Below are positions 35,468-49,100 of a stretch of 64,000 nucleotides of DNA, piece after piece. The DNA lies in assembly GCA_034509755.1 (NCBI GenBank), contig CM067552.1:18906753-18970752 (forward strand). The letters run 5' to 3'. Position numbers and translations under genes: made by a program. A model generated the notes under the pieces. That model worked only from the letters and a program-made list of their open reading frames with translations, did not search any database and was not told the DNA's origin. This DNA is from Anisodus tanguticus (Eukaryota > Streptophyta > Magnoliopsida > Solanales > Solanaceae). Every line of letters starts with the position of its first letter. Position 1 is the first letter of the stretch.

Positions 35468-37717
35468 CCTATTTCGTGGTTCTTGTTCATATTTCGATTT
35501 TGGGAGCTTGGGAGCTCAGAATTGGGTGATTCCAAGGGCATTCTTCATGTTTCTTTGCGGGAGTAAGTTTCTATCATCCCTTTTTCTACCTTCAATTATT
35601 ACTGAATTGAATAATAGAATTCATGATTTGAGCTTGAAAATTTGGAGTTTTCCTTGAAAATGGGTTTTCAAGTATTTTATCAAATTGAAGGTCGATTTAT
35701 GGATAGATTTAAAAGATTTCGATATTCTTACTAACTAGACTATGGGTAAATCGATTTCGCAATACAATTCTACTTTTACCCTTACAGGCCCGAGGTTGGC
35801 TTTTTGGTCTATTTTTGGGTTCCAAAATAATATATAGCAATATGGATATCGTTGGACTCATCTAATTATGTAGACTGATATTTTGACTAGGTTGGACTCG
35901 TTCGGTGAGTTTGGACATGATGGAGCTTCTGGAAGGCTTAATCTTCACGCGGATCAGACTTGGAGTCATTTGTGAACTATGGAACTTCATAATAAGACAA
36001 GTTGAGAGTTACTAGACCTTAATGTAGTGTTATGTGTTGGTAGTTAATTAATTAATGGGAGTAATGGGGATTTGGGGGTCCCGTACTACTGAGGTCACAA
36101 ACACTTGTACGAGTACCGGTGTATTTAAAGGGCAATTTAATGAACTTAGTATGATATGCATAAAAGAGATTATGTGTTTAGCCTTCAGGACATGAGCGTG
36201 ATTCGTAAATCCACTTATGTTTGGTATGCTTGCTGATTATTTGGGCTCGTAACCACGATTGATACTTAAATGTTTGATTTGACCTGATCATGCATTCATC
36301 ACTCTACATCTCGTCTAAATCTTGAATGGAAATTAGAAAATACTTAATGTATTGACTTATGATGTTTCATGGTGTACGCATATCCATATTATTCATTCAT
36401 AAAGGGGCTTGAAAGCCAGTTACTGGATATGGTACATGGTAAGAGAGTGATGATTGATGATGATACTACAGCCGTAGAGCTTGGATATGATAAGAAATTT
36501 CAGATTTTGATTGATGATGATACTACAGTAACTGAGGTGGGATCTGATGGAAAATTCTGGATGGGTATATGGACCTCATGAGTCCTTTATGGGTAACGTG
36601 AAGTAGCTACTGTAGCAGTGTGTGTATACCTGGTACATATGGACAATGCATACATACATATCATTTGCATTGCATTCATTCTCATTTTGACATATATTTG
36701 ATGTTGTGTGTGCTCGGTGTTGATTTCTGATAGACTTTATGATCATATGACTTTTAAGGAGAGAAACACTAGCACCTTGTAGCTTATTCTTGAGGCAAAA
36801 TGGAATTATGAGACAGTATGGTAATGATATAAAGATGAGATCTTTATGACTTGGATTGTTAGGAATGATATAGAGATGGGATCTTTACGTGTTCCTTAGT
36901 ATAAGAACTAAACGATTGAGCCCTTAACAATAAACTTGTTGATTTGGGTAAAAGATTGAATATTGATAGTGATTGTACTTTAATTCGTGAAAGTTTTGGA
37001 CCCTTAAGAGTAGAACTTATTCTAATTAAATGAAAGTATGTAATCTTGAGGATTTAGATGGCCACTTGGGCGTAAGTTGGAACCTTATGGCTATAACTAT
37101 CCTAATTGAGGTAAAATTAGAAACTTTATGGTGTCCTTTGAAGAGCGATGGACTTATGACTTGGTACAATTGTAGAATATTTAATTAAACTTGTTAAATT
37201 GCTTAGAAATTGTATAATTTGACTAACCAAGCAAGAAGAGAAGTAATGTGAGTACTAACCCTCGCCACTGTTATAGCTAGGGTCAGTCGATGATGTTGGG
37301 TACACGTTCTTCCCATACTCACTCTACACTTGCCGCACTCTATGTGCAAGTACTGATATGGATCCCAGCAACAGAGCTAGACATGACACTTGGAGATCTT
37401 TCTTGGGAGTCGAGGATGAGCTGCAGACACCATCCCTTCCTCTTGTTATTTTACCTTTCTGTCCTGTGTATTTCAGACAGTAATTTGTACATCATTTCAG
37501 ACTTGTATTCCAGTTAGTAGCTATACTCATGACAACCAAATTTTGGGGTTTTCCTTCAAGGTTTATGTATTAAGTTATGAGACTTAGTAATACTTATGTT
37601 ATTTTTCTTAATTTTTCTGCATTTGCTTTATATTATGATGTTTTGGATGTTAGTGGTTCGCCAACAGGTTAGGGTAGGTTCCCTCACGACATGATGCGAT
37701 TTTGGGTCATGACAAAT

Positions 37718-37729
37718 TGGTATCAGAGC
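37718..37729 (+). other. Primer binding site, initiator-Met tRNA type (E3)
   Basis: TGGTATCAGAGC starts 4 bases after the LTR end. Confidence 0.9.
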
Positions 37730-37786
37730 ACTAGGTTCATTGGTCTCATGAGTACAAGAGCGGTGTATATGGGAGTCTTGTGGATC

Positions 37787-37806
37787 GGTACGAAGAGCCC
37801 CGTACC
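37787..37806 (+). promoter_or_regulatory. Leader hairpin of E3
   Basis: GGTACG/CGTACC closes the 8-nt loop AAGAGCCC. Position and loop length match the hairpins of E1, E2, E4 and E5, but this loop is no longer palindromic. Confidence 0.45.
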
Positions 37807-40800
37807 TATCTTCGAGAGATATAGGACATTCAGGAAACTTTCATTCTTTCATTCCTTACCGTGCGTATGTGCTTTGGTCTAGGGCGTAAACTTTTTTTTT
37901 CAATCTCTCACCAATGGTGAGGACATATTCTCGAGTTTGCCCATGAGCGGTTGGATGTGACATCGCATGGTATTGTACACCATGTGTCATTATGATATGG
38001 ACGCAAGATCGAGTTCAGATTGGAGCTATGATTTGAAGATTTGGTTAAGAGAGGTTGTGATTCAGACTCATTGGTTTAGTGATAACTCTAGGAACCAAGG
38101 GCGATGGTATGAAGGACTGCTTGATCTCCATATCTTCTACAGTTAGTTACTCAAAGGTCGAAAAAATGCCTTTATGGTATAACAAGTGATGGGAAGGAGT
38201 TAGAGGTTGGAATTCTTATGGTTAGCGAAGTAACTAAGTAATAAGCATTACGACTTTAAGGATTGCACTTGAAATGGTTTGACATATCAAGGATGTCTTA
38301 CTTGAGGTGTGATTGATTTGGAATACTTCAATGTCATTCAATTTCATTGCAACACTCTTGTGATGAGGGTGTATCAACAATGAGCCGGTGATTAGATAAG
38401 TTGGTATCTTTAATACAAGCTTAGACTTGGGAGGATCGACTGGTCATGTAAGAGGACATCGACAATGGTAATGTTGTGAAGATATTTTTGCTAAAAGACA
38501 ACGAAGTGAAATGTGATCCTTGGTGATGAGGTCAGAGATGGATAGAGTTGCTATGAGGTTTGTATGAAAGGTTTTCTTCCCATCTTACTCGATGGACAAG
38601 TGTGAAGATGTATTACTTAAGGAGTAACGAGTAGTTGCACTTAATTATGGATAAGGAATGTAGGCATTGTACTTATTTCTTAGGGCTACGCAGGTTTTCA
38701 CAAATGAAAGTGATGCAATTTTTTGGAATTGATGAAATGAGGAGGATAACTACATGATTTGTTAGAGGCATTCTAATTTGACGAGACAAGGTGAGTGATG
38801 GCTCTTTTGGGCAGGTATCGGTTAAGGACCCTTGAGTGAGGTGTCAGTCGATAAGGATATTTAAAGTGGTAGATGTTAACTAACTTCAGTTTGAATTACA
38901 TTTCGGAAAAATTGAAGTAAGGATCGATGATAACGACTGAAACCAAGAAAAGTGAATTTGCTACAATGTGTTGTGTATTGATATTTGGTTGATGGACTTG
39001 TAAGCCAATGTAGAAGAAGGATTCTTCAGTTAAGGGATCATAGGCAAAGATGCTGGTATAGAACCGTATGAAAGCATTAGTAGAACTTTGTGAATAGTAA
39101 GTGAGATTGCCCTACAGGTTATGAACCTACAGTGACGGTTTGGAATATTACATCGACAATAATAGACCTTGTTGGGGTAACATAGGTTGATCAGTATTTC
39201 TGGTGGGAGGTTTCGTGAAGAGTTGCTCATATGATGCATTTGATTTAGATAAGCATCCAATGTTGAGATCCGAGTGAGGTAAGGAAAACATTCGGTTGTT
39301 CGAGTTTGTGGTTTACTATTATCTCCATAATTGACTCAGCTATTTTGCAAGATTTATGATATTTCGATACACTCTCGAGGTTTTGCATAATTTTCGGTTG
39401 GTGGTGGCGCGTTTGATTTTTGTATAGAATATGGAAATCAAAGAATTAAGATAAGGACATGATTGGTTTGAAGCAACATGATTAGTTGAGTAAAGTGCGA
39501 ATTATGGTAGGATTATATCACATCATTCAGATGGGAGGTAATTATTAAGTGTGCTTGAAGGAAGTCTATGAAATTTGACCAAGTGTTATAGCGAAGTACC
39601 ATGGGGATTTGCGATTGACGGCTGTGAGGTACGGTTTTCATATGACAAGCGTGATAAGGTTTGTATTGTACCAAGGTGGTTAATTTCATATCATCCTTGA
39701 ATCAATGGGCTAGACTCTATTAATAAGAGGGAAGCTTGAAATCTCTTAAGTTTGAAGGTGAAGGTCCTATTTTCGAAGAGAAATTGTGTTCATGATAGTA
39801 GATTATGTTGAAGCGTTACTGGATGGATAGCATGGTTGAGTACATCAAGTATTAATGACGTGAGAGCAATTGTGTGTGGTAAGGAACATGGATGGCAAAA
39901 ATTGAGACTTTTAGATTCGCTAAAAGCTTAAAAAGGGTATTGCAATAAGAGATTCGATGGTTATGAAAGGGTAGTATGAGGCTTAATACCTTGCATAGAA
40001 ATAATCAGAGTAGTGAACGAGCTAAGTGAAAGTGCAAGAAGGAAGATTCAATGTATTTAGACTCTATGAAGTTCTGTTAGATTTTCGTATCAGTTGAGAG
40101 TTGAAAATAACAAGATTTAAGTTATAAGGTGTAGTTCCTCAGTACTAAGTGGATGACTTGGGTAGGGTTCATCCTTTGAAGTCGTGGATGGAATAGCGAC
40201 GTCGAGTATTCATGAGCAACAGATTGGGATCAGTTACCATAAACCTATGAGAGTTCTATGATTGGTTTTGTGAGGGATTGGTTCGGGTGACTATTGGCAA
40301 CATTTGAGGAGTTGTGCACTTTGCACCAGATTAGGATACTTCACGTATCGCGGGATGTCTTATGGTTACATTGTCATGATTTATGACTAGTACAGTAACC
40401 CATTTTGGAAGATTTGTTGGATTTATAGTTCAGAACATAGATATGACAGAGTTATCGAGCTTTATTTTGAGTTTGCAAGTTGATTTGATGATATTTTGTT
40501 GATCCCAACTATTTGGACAGTTCTAATGGTTTATGCAGGTACTTGGTGATGGTTTAGGAAGGTACAAATGGATATGGGAAACCTTAGGATGATCAGATGA
40601 TTTTCTACAAGTTTGTCGAATCAAGATAGTCACTGGGATGATGCTCATACTACGATATTTGGAGGTCTAAGAGGAATTGGATGATGAGAGTTAGCTCAAT
40701 AGTTGCAGCTCGATAAAAAGAAACTAACAAATTTGGAATTAGCGCAATTCGCCTTGGATAAGGTCTGTTTTTAGATGGAAATGATGGGAGTTGGCTCAAA

Positions 40801-41283
40801 ACAAACATATTTTTTTACTAGAGCGAGTCATGATTTAGACTCACGACGTATGAAGACATATTTTTTATGAATTCATAGTACTAAAGACGACTTTAGGTGG
40901 TGTGGAACAAAGATAAGTGAAATTGGAATATTTTCCCGGTACAATCTTGGTAATGGATTACGGTTACAACTAAAGGATTGGAGTGCTCATGATGGAAGTC
41001 GTGGAATCAATCAATTGCGTTCAGAGGTGTGGTTAGAATAAAAGTCAAGGGATTTGAGCAGAGTCAGTTCAAATATAAGAAAATCATTTGTGGAAGAAAT
41101 TTTGGGCTTTTAAACTAAGTCAAGGAAAATTTTGACTGGTAAAACAAAAAAGTAGTTATATCAGCGTAATTCTTGCAAGTGAAGTCTTTGACAAGGTTCA
41201 TGATGGAGTTTCTTCGGCTACTCGACAACATTAATGCTTTTATTTACCGTTCAAGGACGAATGTGTGTTTAAGTGGTAGATGA
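37807..41283 (+). other. E3 internal region without recognisable genes
   Basis: A 3.5 kb interior has only short random frames and no gag or pol motif in any frame. The end (ACGAATGTGTGTTTAAGTGG, then a degenerate purine stretch at 41271-41283) matches the usual context of a Ty3 polypurine tract. E3 was therefore non-autonomous or its genes are beyond recognition. Confidence 0.55.
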
Positions 41284-42664
41284 TGTAATGACTCATTTGG
41301 TTGTTTTGGTCTTTTGGACTTGTTTTTCCAAGAATGCCCTTCCCATAGCTTTATCTCGTTATTTATGACTCAAAAGGAATGGGTTGCATGGTTTCCGAGG
41401 CAATTGGGAGAGTGACATTGATTTTAGTAAGCTTTAACGTTTTAAGTTAAAAGAGAAGAAGAGGTTTTACTCAAAGTTGACTTTTGGATAAATGCATCAT
41501 TTTCAAAGTTTTGTCAATTCCGTTAGGTCCGAATGGGATTTATGACTTGGTTGAGTCATTGGTTCGGATCCTGAGGGGTTCCGGTGAGATTTGAGTAATT
41601 GGTTAAGATCTATGTCATTTTGAGAAAGTTACGACGTTTTTGTGGATAAGCATGCCCTAACAACCTCATATGGGTGTTTTGTCGATTCAAGCAGCTTCAT
41701 AACATTGTTTATAGTCAAGTTGCACTCTTGTTTGGTGTTCATGAGTTTCCGAACAAGTTTCGAGTTATTGTGGAGAAACTAGCTATAATAAGGATTGGAA
41801 TTGACCACGGTCAACATCGAGTCAAGTCGACATTTTTTGGGTATTTCGAGTGCACGAGCAGGTTTGGGGCGTGTTTTATAATCAAAATGCATATTTGGTT
41901 TGTACCCGTGAGGTTTCAGATGAGTTTCGAGGGTCATTTCCGAGTTTGGAACACACCAGAAATTTCTTGTGCGCATCTACTGATGTTGCACTTCACGATT
42001 GCGTGGCACAGACCGCGATCACAATCTTTTTTCTTAGATAGTGAGCGCGTTCGCGAGGCCTTGGGCCGCGATCGTGATGGCTTGATTTTTTGGGGTCCTA
42101 TGATTGCGTGAGGGGACCCGCGGTCGCGAATAGGGGGGATTGTTGGGAAGATTAAACCAATTTCGCGATAAAATTCCAGCTTTACCCTTATAGGCATGTG
42201 GTTGGCTTTTTGGGTCTATTTTTGGGTTTCAAAATAAAGTATAACAAGATGGATATCGTTGGACTCATCTAACTCTATAGACTAATATTTTGACTAGATT
42301 AGACTCGTCAGTGAGTTTGGACAGGATAGAATTTACGGGAGGCTTAATCTTCATGCGGATCAATCTTGGAGTCATTCGTGAATTATGAGACTTCATAATA
42401 CGGCAAGTTGAGACTTACTAGACCTTAATATAGTGTTATGTGTTCGTAGTTAATTAATTAAGGGGAGCAATTGGGTTTTGGGAGTCCCATACTAGTGAGA
42501 TGACGAGCACTTGTACAGGTACCGATGTATTTAAAGGGTAATTTAATCAACTTAGTATGATATACATGACACAGATTATGTGTTTAGCCTTTGGGCCCTG
42601 AGTGCGGTGTATAAATCCGCTTAGGTTTGGTATGATTGCTGATTATTTAGGCTTATAAGCATGG
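41284..42664 (+). repeat. E3 3' LTR, part 1
   Basis: It starts TGTAATGACTCATTTGG and aligns with 34593-36270. It stops at the target site of E4, where CATGG (42660-42664) is the left duplication. Confidence 0.85.
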
Positions 42665-44660
42665 TGTTGCACCCCGTAAGCTTCATGTTTTGTCGTATCA
42701 TCAAGGGATATCGAAGTCTCGGGAAGAGGTACGACCTTACGGAAGGTTAATGAAGGTTTATAGCTTGCTTACAAAGGTACCAGAGTGTTCGAGAGTTAAA
42801 CGGATTGAAGAAAGTATGTTACAAACGATGAAGGGAAAACTGTGAATTTGATGGGACAAAGGACGAACCGTCAAATATCTAAGGTGAGCCATCAACCTTT
42901 CTAGATGATCAACTGGAAGAATGACGAACCGTCAGAAGTTTGACAGTCCATCGAGTTCACTATCAAATTACGGCGGTGCAGAATTTTGACGAGTTTATAT
43001 TGGGGAATTTCGATCTTCAGCTCATTTTTTCCCAAACTCCAACCCTAATACAATCTCTAAATCCTCTCTATCACACCCCACCATTCTTAGTCGAAATCAA
43101 AGCCATCATTCGCAAGAATATCGTAATAAGCCCGTGGTTATCTAAGGAATTTCTATTTTCTTGAGGAGAGGATTCTTAAAAACCATTAGATACATGATAA
43201 AAACTTCGCAAAGTTATAAAACCTTCGTAACATGATTGATAGGCTATTTTATACTAAATATGAATCAAATTAGATGATGGAATTGATTGATTATGCTATG
43301 GCCTAAGGAACGTACGGTTTGAAAGGTGGTGAGACTAATTCACATGAAGTTTTCCGTATAAGAGTGGTTTAAAAATTTATTTTTGCTTACGAGTTATCGA
43401 GAACACCTAATCAAGTTTCTATGGAAATTAAATTTTGATTGAACGGCGAGATTGAATCCCATAAGCATCCCTTGTAAATAGGTCTAAGAACCTGAAGTGG
43501 TTAAGGATGTTGATAAGATACTTAAGCGAAGTTTTTATGGAAGTTAGATTCTATATTGATGTTAATTCCTTGTATGACATACATGACTATTGGCGAGAGG
43601 CGCGAGGACTTGTAGAACAATTGTGGTAATGAGGACCACGTATGTTAAGGCATGCTCTTTTATTCTCTTGGCATGATCGGCGAATAAGTATATCCATAAT
43701 AACGTCCCTTCAAAAGGAATTCTACTCTTAAATCTAAAATATGTGATTGCTTTTGTACCATATTGTCACAATTTAGAATGCTTGTTGTTCTGTTTCGGAA
43801 ACACTCTCCCGACTTGATAATCTCTTGAACATCATGTTTCCCGTGATCATTGATGACTCACCGATAGTGATACAAACATAGCTCCATAACGATAATCGGA
43901 AGATAATGACCTTGAGTCACTTCAATTGGTTTCACAAAGCCCTTCAGAGTCTGTCTTCCATTGCACTTATATATATGTATCTATTTTCATACCGAGCTGT
44001 GCTATAGTCGGCCAGGTATGACACGTAGATGTGCACCCAGCTGCAGTTGGTAATGATATTATTGAGTCCCACATTTGGGTCGGGTACGACCGAGTCCTCA
44101 TCGAGGCTGGGTACGATATATATATATGCATTATGATATAATTTTCCCCACAGAGAGGCTGGATATTACTTTACATGGCCCCACTGAGTGGATTGCTTTT
44201 TTGCAGACATGTATATAGTTTGATGGTTGTGTCAGTTAGACCTACCCAGGCTTGTTAGGAGTTTTAGGTTGACTTCTATACCCTTATCGCATATGTGGTA
44301 CCTTTTGTTTATATTGATGATCTTCCATATATATTTAGTACATCTTTCATACTGATGTCCCTTTCTAGGGACACTACGTTTTATGCCCACAAGTACAGGT
44401 TGGGATGCAAATGTTTTCCACATAATAGGACTTGGTTCAGATAGAGTGTGTCATGCTTCTTTCCTCCGGAGTTGTGTAGAGAGTTGATAGGTATGGCGGT
44501 TGTACATATGTATATAGTTGGGTATGGCGGGGCCCTGTCCCAACCAGTTGTTGTCAGTATACTCCTTAGAGGCTGGTAGATGGTTATGTATGTGTGATAG
44601 TCGTGTGTGGCCTCGTCAGCCTCTTCAGTAGATTTATTTTGCACATGATATGCCTTGGTG

Positions 44661-44691
<31 letters not shown>

Positions 44692-44846
44692 TGAGCCTTT
44701 TCTGAGTGCATGTGGCTATATCCTTATTCACTTGAGTATGTGTCAGAGGCCTTATTGGCCCATGAGTTGTTGTATATCTCTCAGGTATCGGTACGCTCGG
44801 GCCTTAGGGTGCCGGGTGCCGACCCCCCTAAAGGTTGGGTGTGATA
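42665..44846 (+). repeat. E4 5' LTR
   Basis: It starts TGTTGCACCCCG and ends TTGGGTGTGATA, with CA to TA decay at the terminus. U3 dyads (AACCGTCAAA, AACCGTCAGA, TTGACAGTCC) lie at 42850-42975. The TATA position reads CAATCTCTAAATCC, so no canonical box remains. An (AT)n run is at 44660-44680. Confidence 0.9.
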
Positions 44847-44849
44847 AAG

Positions 44850-44860
44850 TGGTATCAGAG
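44850..44860 (+). other. Primer binding site, initiator-Met tRNA type (E4)
   Basis: TGGTATCAGAG starts 4 bases after the 5' LTR. Confidence 0.9.
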
Positions 44861-44914
44861 AAGGTCAGTCCTAGGGATGTCTACAAGCCGTGTCTAGTAG
44901 AGTCTTGTTTATGG

Positions 44915-44932
44915 GTGTGTTGCGCACCACAC
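44915..44932 (+). promoter_or_regulatory. Leader hairpin with palindromic loop (E4)
   Basis: The stem GTGTG/CACAC closes the loop TTGCGCAC, which contains the palindrome TGCGCA. It is the counterpart of 2996-3013 in E1; the loop sequence changed but stayed self-complementary. Confidence 0.5.
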
Positions 44933-45057
44933 TTATAAACAGGAGGCTACATGACATTTAGGATGTTACTTTTCTTGAAAATGTAGATCGTGCATTAGCA
45001 GCTAAGTCATAAGTCACTAATTCCATATCTTTTCCTCTTCACCTTTCTTTTTCAGTA

Positions 45058-46101
45058 GTGTCGAGATCCAGGGTAAGTTCTGATGGGAGGAAATGGGTTA
45101 GGAATGCGGGAGAAGGTACTAACCGATAACCCCCCACCAGTATGAATCTGAGAAATATAAGGTCACCAGCGGGGGGGTATGAGTTATTCAATAGAAGAAG
45201 ATCCGTCTATGGACAAAGAACTATCTATAGAGGAAGATCCGTCTGAGGATACATCTATGGAAGAGGACCCATCTAAGATCCCAGAAGAATTACCCTTTTG
45301 AGTGCCACGAATTCCAGTGGTAGTGCCAAATTATAGGAAAGCTGGTACAATACAGAGGCCATTGGCGCAATGGTCATTTCCATTTGGGTTGGGTGTGAGT
45401 GGTCTTGTGTATGCAACATCACCTCCAGTTATATTTCCAAAGCAGGGTCATGTTCAACTACCCTCACATGATAGACCTTTAGAGAGGCTCAGAAGCCCAT
45501 TATCATGGACATCAGTTAACCAAGGCTCACCCCTAATGAGTAAAAGCGGGGAGGAAGTAACCAGTAAGAAACTGGAAGGTTCGGGATGGACCCAGGTGCT
45601 GAAGAATTGATAATGAGAAAAGTGTCAGATCAAAGCTCTCGAGTCTCTAGTAATAGCCAGAAAAACACCAGAAGATGTTGAAAGTAGTAGACCACGATGC
45701 CAGTAATGCGGAGAAATGAAGGAGCATGTTTACCTGACATGGAGTTATGTTCTGGATGTGGAGCTTTAGGCCATAGGGCCAGGGAATGTCTCTAGATATT
45801 TTAGTAGTTATGCCATCAGTGTGGACAGGTGCATTGCGGGCCATGCCCAGGTGATCTTGACGGATGTTATTGGTATGGGAGCATGAGCCATAGAGTGTAT
45901 AGATTCCCGAGGTTGAGTCAGGGATATTATCCGGTTTCGATGTTACCTAGAATCATGCAATCAATCTGGTATGTCGATAACTTTATTAAGAATAGTTGTG
46001 TTTATATCTGTGAACAGTCAGTTATTAGCGATATAAGGATTGCGTCATACAAGACATATATGAACTGTAAATCGACAACAGGAGTTGAAGGTGGTAAGTG
46101 A
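45058..46101 (+). pseudogene. Gag-like zinc-knuckle protein remnant (E4)
   Basis: The expected start codon at 45058 reads GTG where E1 has ATG. The N-terminal part is frameshifted. It includes the acidic SIEEDPSEDTSMEEDPSK stretch, then a readable block with VVPNYRKAGT and WSFPFGLGVSG. The first knuckle CSGCGALGHRAREC is intact. In the second, CX2C is reduced (CYWYGSMSHRVYRF), and E1 keeps those cysteines. From 45829 to the stop at 46099-46101 the frame is open and ends in a conserved tail (MLPRIMQSIWYVDNFIKNS). E1 and E4 have lost different residues, so the ancestor carried both knuckles. Confidence 0.7.
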
Positions 46102-46168
46102 AAAGTTCAAGGATCTAAGTACGATAATTTAGCATCAGCCATTTATTGACTACATATGTATCCGACAC

Positions 46169-49100
46169 TCTAAGATTCTGTAGCATGAGTAATACAGGGA
46201 CGTCGAAGATATATAACCATGACCCAAGTAAGGAGGATTCATGAGTTCAAAGAACTAAGGAGGACTCTATAAGAGTAATAAGGAAAAGGAATTCCGAGAA
46301 TGAGTTACCTATAGTTTCATTTATAAGATAGTGCAAGGAAGAAAAAAAAAGGGACTCGGAAAATTTTACGTTGATAAGTAATCTCAAATCTCTTCATAAG
46401 GATTAAATTATTCAGGAGTAACTGTTGAACGGAATGAGATTTTTCAATTAAAGGCAAGCGATATACCTTCTTTACCGAAGACCCATCAGAATTATCGGCA
46501 TTAAGTGAAAATAATTTCCGACGAAAGTATAACTATTAGAGAAGCGGTGACAAATGATAAATGGGTGTCTGATAGACGCAAGTAAGAGCGTTATGACAAC
46601 TTAGTAAATTTGAAGGATAAATCTTACAAAAATAGATTAATGGAAAATCGAGAATAGTAAGGATGGAGATAAAGGAGTAGGAGTGAGACTTTCAAGTAAC
46701 CAGAACACCAGTAAAGGATAAATGTATAAGTAAAGGAGTGGCATTTAAGCTTCCATAACTAAAGATCTAGGTTATGACGTCCGCAAATGACAATACCAAA
46801 GCACGCTAAGACAAAGAGTCTTCAAAGAAATTCAAATCGGCAAGTGTCAAGTTGAGTAATCAGAAAGCGGATAGAAAAGAATTTTGGTACCAATTTAGGG
46901 GAGAAAGCCTAAAGTTAGTAACAAGGATGAATCCAACTATGACCCAAATTAAGTATGCCAAGCCTTAGGTTCGTCGAGAATATCGATAAGGTATTTAAAG
47001 ATATATGAGTGCGAGTAATCACGAGGGAAGTCCAATATGGGTATAGGGCAGATCAATGAAGAGATGATCTAAAGTAAACGATAAGGAAAAGAGCTAAATA
47101 ATAAGAACGAGGAAGCGAAATATGAATGAATAGGTGGTGGCAAAAATTTTGGCTGTCGAATAAACTTGAGACCTCATAAGCAGAATAATATTATGATCAC
47201 AAAGGTAAGGATATCAGTACAACGGAAGAAAACTCGAGGAACAAAGACGACAACGTTGGTTGTAGTACGGTAGAGACGAAGGAATAACCAGTGGATCAAT
47301 GCCTCGTAAAGGCAAAGCCTTATGTGAAAAATGAAAGGGGATTACTCCTAGCCTGAATAATAGGGGAAGGTAACAAGAGTACGTCGAGGTTCTCTTCAAG
47401 AGAACAAGTGCACAAAAAATACCTAATCAATAAAGGATTGTGCATAACACATAAGAACTTCGGAATTATAAAAAGTAAGTATATGCTCTTAGCATGAAGG
47501 GAATGCTAATTATGAAATATCATAAGTTCGTAGCCAGAAAATAAGGTTGACCGAAGAAGCTATAATGATGGAAAGGAAATAATGTCTTATTTTCAGTATT
47601 TAATGGAAAAGGGAAGGTAAAGAAATTCATCAAATAATGATGCAGATCAAGAAAGGATACCGGAATGGATGTTGAGTACGACCAGGGAATGAGGAACATA
47701 TCATGGGAATATATAACCTCGTCAAGGAAATATGCAAATTTAAAACATTATGAAAGGTAAGAAGTCCCGAGGTAATGAATAGGACGATAATGGACCACAG
47801 AGTCGTGTACTGTTAAAACTAGAGACATTAAGGGAATTACCATAACGAACCGCCCCAAGGAAGTAACAAGTAGCCAGCTATAATAGAAATCAGATGATAC
47901 ATCTTTTAAAGCTACAGGTAAAGGAATTCTTCTTTATATTGAGAATTGAGGAGCGTTAAGACAAAGTGTCTCATCTGAAGCCCCATTAAAGAGGAATTGT
48001 GAGATGGAGTGGATATAATAATGGGAACCTTATCAAAGAACTGAGGATTAAGAGTATCAAGCAGTAACATTCGAAGAAGAGTTGCTTTTGAAATTGAGGT
48101 ATTACGTATGGATTATTAAGTGAGCTGGGGATCTTTAAGGACCATTCCGTAATCAGAATACTAATGCCAAAATGACTCATTAGTCTACATGGTAATGACT
48201 AAGTCTAGCGATACAATCAAAGTTTGATCAAAGGTTTATTTCAAAAACTATCTCAAGCCATGGTACAATTGCCATTAAGACAACCAATTAATCCAAGGAC
48301 TAGTTTAAAAAAAGCCCCGAGTATTCAAAATTTTCATATGTCCCGTCGTAAGATGACCAATGAAAGTTTCGGGTTGGACTACTCAACCCAAGCCGAGGGT
48401 GAACGTATGGAATTTGGAAGAAATTTGAAATAAAGATTGATGACTAGTAAGAGACGTACTCCCAGATCGGTGAATAAACAATTATACACGGAAAAAGAGT
48501 ATAACTCTTATCGATGTCACAAGAAAAGAAAGGAACCGAAAGTAATGATATCAGATTAAAAAAACAAATTATGAAAGAATACTTAGATCAACGAAGAAAT
48601 GAATTAAGTAATTTGGTGTTGAAAGCAAGAATCAACTTGAAAAGGGAAAACGATTTCATTTAAAAGTATTCAAGGTCATAATATCGAATCAAGTTGAAAA
48701 AGATACAAACCAGCAAACAGAGCGTAGTCCCTATTGGAGACGTTTATTCAATAAATACTCCAAATAAGAGTGGATAGAGATATATGGACAAAAGGAGTTT
48801 TTGGACAAGTAGGTTGCTTAGAATTTGTGTACCGTATATGGACACTACTGTGAAGGGAGAGAATAAAAGTAGAGGGAAAAAATGGATTCGGGTAACTCTA
48901 CTATTTCTACGTCCTCGACTTTGGTGATAATTGTGGCACAATCTTTCATCATCATCTTGTGCTTCGTACCTATGAACCTGGATATCTAAACCTTATCATA
49001 AGATGAACATTATACTACAGAAAAGAAGGATGCAAGCCAAATGTCAGAATATAACGATTTAGACAAAGTGCATATTTCAGATAACGACATGAAAAGAGGT

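Larger units (their letters stand above)
34593..37714 (+). repeat. E3 5' LTR
   Basis: The 3.1 kb LTR starts TGTAATGATTTGTTTGG and ends TTGGGTCATGACA. It contains the GCGATCGC dyad cluster (35296-35440), a TATA box near 35460, and a duplicated GATGATACTACAG block (36459 and 36519) not obvious in the 3' copy. The 3' LTR lacks about 300 bp near the TATA region and about 940 bp further on. Confidence 0.85.

Noticed and set aside
37715..41283. Hidden gag-pol in E3
   Set aside because: No capsid, protease, reverse transcriptase or integrase motif was found in any frame.
41674..42111. 145-codon plus-strand frame
   Set aside because: It lies in the U3 of the E3 3' LTR; the 5' LTR copy has stops at matching places, so it is chance.
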